Below are positions 23,590 through 24,424 of a stretch of DNA of 24,424 nucleotides, piece after piece. The stretch's first letter is position 1, and the number at the start of each line of letters is the position of its first letter. Where the stretch lies: the IMG/VR virus record IMGVR_UViG_3300013133_000066, positions 1-24,424 of that record; one strand, given 5' to 3'. Source of the DNA: a virus. The translations under genes were made by a program, and so were the position numbers. The notes beneath the pieces were generated by a model. The model had not been told where the DNA came from, did not search any database, and saw only the letters and a program-made list of their open reading frames with translations.

Positions 23590-23874
23590 ATGATGTCTGG
23601 GGCAGAGACCATTCGGATGATCTATCAAGAGTTCGGGATGATCGACGCAGCGAAGGTGCAGGAGCTGGCCAAGGCTCGTGGCGTGGAGGTGTCAACAAGC
23701 CTCGTCTACACCACTCGCTCTCGGCTCAAGCTCACCCAGTCTCGGGAGTACGAACTGGACACTCGGGTCGCTCTCAAGACGGGCGAGGATACTCAGATCA
23801 TGTCCTTCCGCGAACTCCTCAAGCTGGCCGGTCTCACGGCTGACTACCTTCTGGTCTTCGAGAACCCTCATTGA
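23590..23874 (+). CDS. Small winged-helix-like protein, possible regulator
   Basis: A 94-residue product (93 if the second ATG at 23593 is used, which is better spaced from AGGAG). Residues ~6-46 (IRMIYQEFGMIDAAKVQELA, then KARGVEVSTSLVYTTRSRLK) show a helix, short loop and putative recognition helix. This resembles small winged-helix modules with 'GxxVSxxLVxxxxSxLK' common in Planctomycetota genomes. A second helical part follows (SFRELLKLAGLTADYLLVFE). It stands alone on the plus strand behind a strong promoter and palindrome, so autoregulation or control of the divergent late operon is plausible. The gene is GC-rich, unlike most of the window. Specific function unknown. Confidence 0.75.
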   Translation: MMSGAETIRMIYQEFGMIDAAKVQELAKARGVEVSTSLVYTTRSRLKLTQSREYELDTRVALKTGEDTQIMSFRELLKLAGLTADYLLVFENPH

Positions 23875-23884
23875 AAGGGAAGAG

Positions 23885-24139
23885 ATGGATAGTAGAGCGG
23901 TGGCTCGCCACTACAAGCTGTTGATTCATCAGTGTGGACCGCTGCCTGATGAGTTGATGGAAGGGTTCCAGGTCGTCGAAGACTTCGAAGTCGATGATGC
24001 TCTGGTGATGGAGTTCTTGGAGGTTATCAAGGAGATTCTGAAGACGAGGCCCTGCTTCGATCAACACGTCGTGGACCTGTACCTCCTCTGCCCTATTAGG
24101 GAAGGGGTGGCAGACCTGTTCGATCACTGGCGTAACTAA
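23885..24139 (+). CDS. Small acidic helical protein of unknown function
   Basis: Start placed at ATG 23885 after GAAAGGGAAGAG, giving 84 residues; longer in-frame versions lack a ribosome binding site and overlap the gene before. The protein is acidic and helical (DELMEGFQVVEDFEVDDALV, then MEFLEVIKEILKTRP) with 3 Cys. It has no family signature I recognise. It shares promoter and terminator with the winged-helix-like gene 10 bases upstream, so the two are probably one short transcript. High GC and favoured codons suggest good expression. Confidence 0.75.
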   Translation: MDSRAVARHYKLLIHQCGPLPDELMEGFQVVEDFEVDDALVMEFLEVIKEILKTRPCFDQHVVDLYLLCPIREGVADLFDHWRN

Positions 24140-24146
24140 CTCCTAG

Positions 24147-24210
24147 AGACCCGACCACCTTCTCAGGTCCACCTTCTTGGTGGACCCGATTTGGTGGTCG
24201 GGTCTTTTTT
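24147..24210 (+). terminator. Nested double-hairpin intrinsic terminator
   Basis: An outer 13-bp stem (24147-24159 with 24193-24205) ends in TTTTTT. Inside it sits a second perfect 8-bp stem (24166-24173 with 24179-24186, loop TTCTT). It lies 7 bases after the last plus-strand stop. The outer arms and U-tract make a standard strong terminator; the inner hairpin is an unusual extra. Confidence 0.9.
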
Positions 24211-24238
24211 ATTACCTACTCATTAATGTTATGATAAT

Positions 24239-24424
24239 TATATCTAGATACTTGCATCCTGGATCCTGGGATACTGGCATCCTGGATCCTGGGATCCTGG
24301 ATACTGGATACTGGCATCCTGTATCTAGATACTGGCATCCTGTATCTAGATACTGGCATCCTGTATCTAGATACTGGCATCCTGTATCTAGATACTGGCA
24401 TCCTGTATCTAGATACTGGCATCC
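24239..24424. repeat. Tandem 21-bp repeats (minisatellite or iterons) at window edge
   Basis: The unit CTGGCATCCTGTATCTAGAT+A (21 bp) recurs at 24311, 24332, 24353, 24374 and 24395, with a partial copy at 24416 that runs off the edge. Before it (24239-24310) are scrambled relatives built from GGATCCTGG, GGATACTGG and CTGGCATCC. Each unit carries the palindrome TATCTAGATA. All frames are repetitive and no credible gene is present; it is 186 bases here and may continue beyond. Confidence 0.95.

Noticed and set aside
24216-24422. Repeat-peptide frame (MPVSRYR units) in the terminal repeats
   Set aside because: The heptapeptide is only the translation of a 21-bp repeat; all frames are repetitive and there is no start signal.
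24239-24424. CRISPR array
   Set aside because: Units are directly adjacent with no variable spacers, and no cas gene is present.
1-24424. Integrated prophage boundaries (integrase, tRNA, att sites)
   Set aside because: No integrase, tRNA gene or direct-repeat att pair is seen, so integration cannot be claimed from this window.

Overview
The window reads as part of the late (virion structural) region of a tailed dsDNA phage or prophage with a long, apparently non-contractile tail (siphovirus-like). This rests on recognisable protein families: large terminase, portal, scaffold, P22/HK97-fold-like coat protein, major tail tube protein, tail assembly chaperone with a frameshift site, a TP901-type tape measure protein of 2018 residues, and tail-tip proteins. 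No sheath, integrase, excisionase, lysin or replication gene is visible. The host cannot be fixed. Two features lean weakly towards Planctomycetota: a small winged-helix-like gene on the plus strand and the flavour of several tail families. This is an inference only.

Layout. From about 23.3 kb down to base 1, every credible gene lies on the minus strand in one tightly packed operon, with many ATGA or TAATG overlaps. In transcription order: a secreted and membrane-anchored trypsin-like protease (23334-22318); a small non-ATG ORF; an unknown 225-residue protein; a protein with a Pro/Val/Thr pentapeptide-repeat tail; a fibre or decoration-like protein; a zinc-knuckle protein (small-terminase candidate); TerL; portal; DnaT-like connector; scaffold; major capsid protein; a one-span membrane protein; two neck/terminator proteins; tail tube; tail chaperone pair with a T TTT TTA slippery site; HK97-gp10-like protein; tape measure; a virion protein of a common unnamed phage family; a repeat protein; two paralogous minor tail proteins; and a tail-hub protein that runs off the left edge.

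Right end. A divergent promoter region (about 23335-23590) separates the late operon from two short GC-rich plus-strand genes. These end in an elaborate nested hairpin terminator (24147-24210). From 24239 to the edge the DNA is a tandem repeat with a 21-bp unit, which could be iterons or a minisatellite. The promoter region carries an 11-bp-arm palindrome, a third copy of its half-site on the opposing promoter, and a 25-bp inverted repeat. In the late mRNA that repeat would enclose the ribosome binding site and start codon of the first gene.

How it works together. TerL with its zinc-knuckle partner packages DNA through the portal into a shell built from coat and scaffold proteins. The neck proteins join this head to a tube of the 163-residue tail protein, assembled on a tape measure protein chaperoned by the G/GT-like pair. 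The genes at the left end build the tip. Genes for proteins needed in high copy (coat, tube, the 169-residue virion protein, the unknown 225-residue protein) are visibly GC-richer than their neighbours, consistent with codon tuning for high expression.
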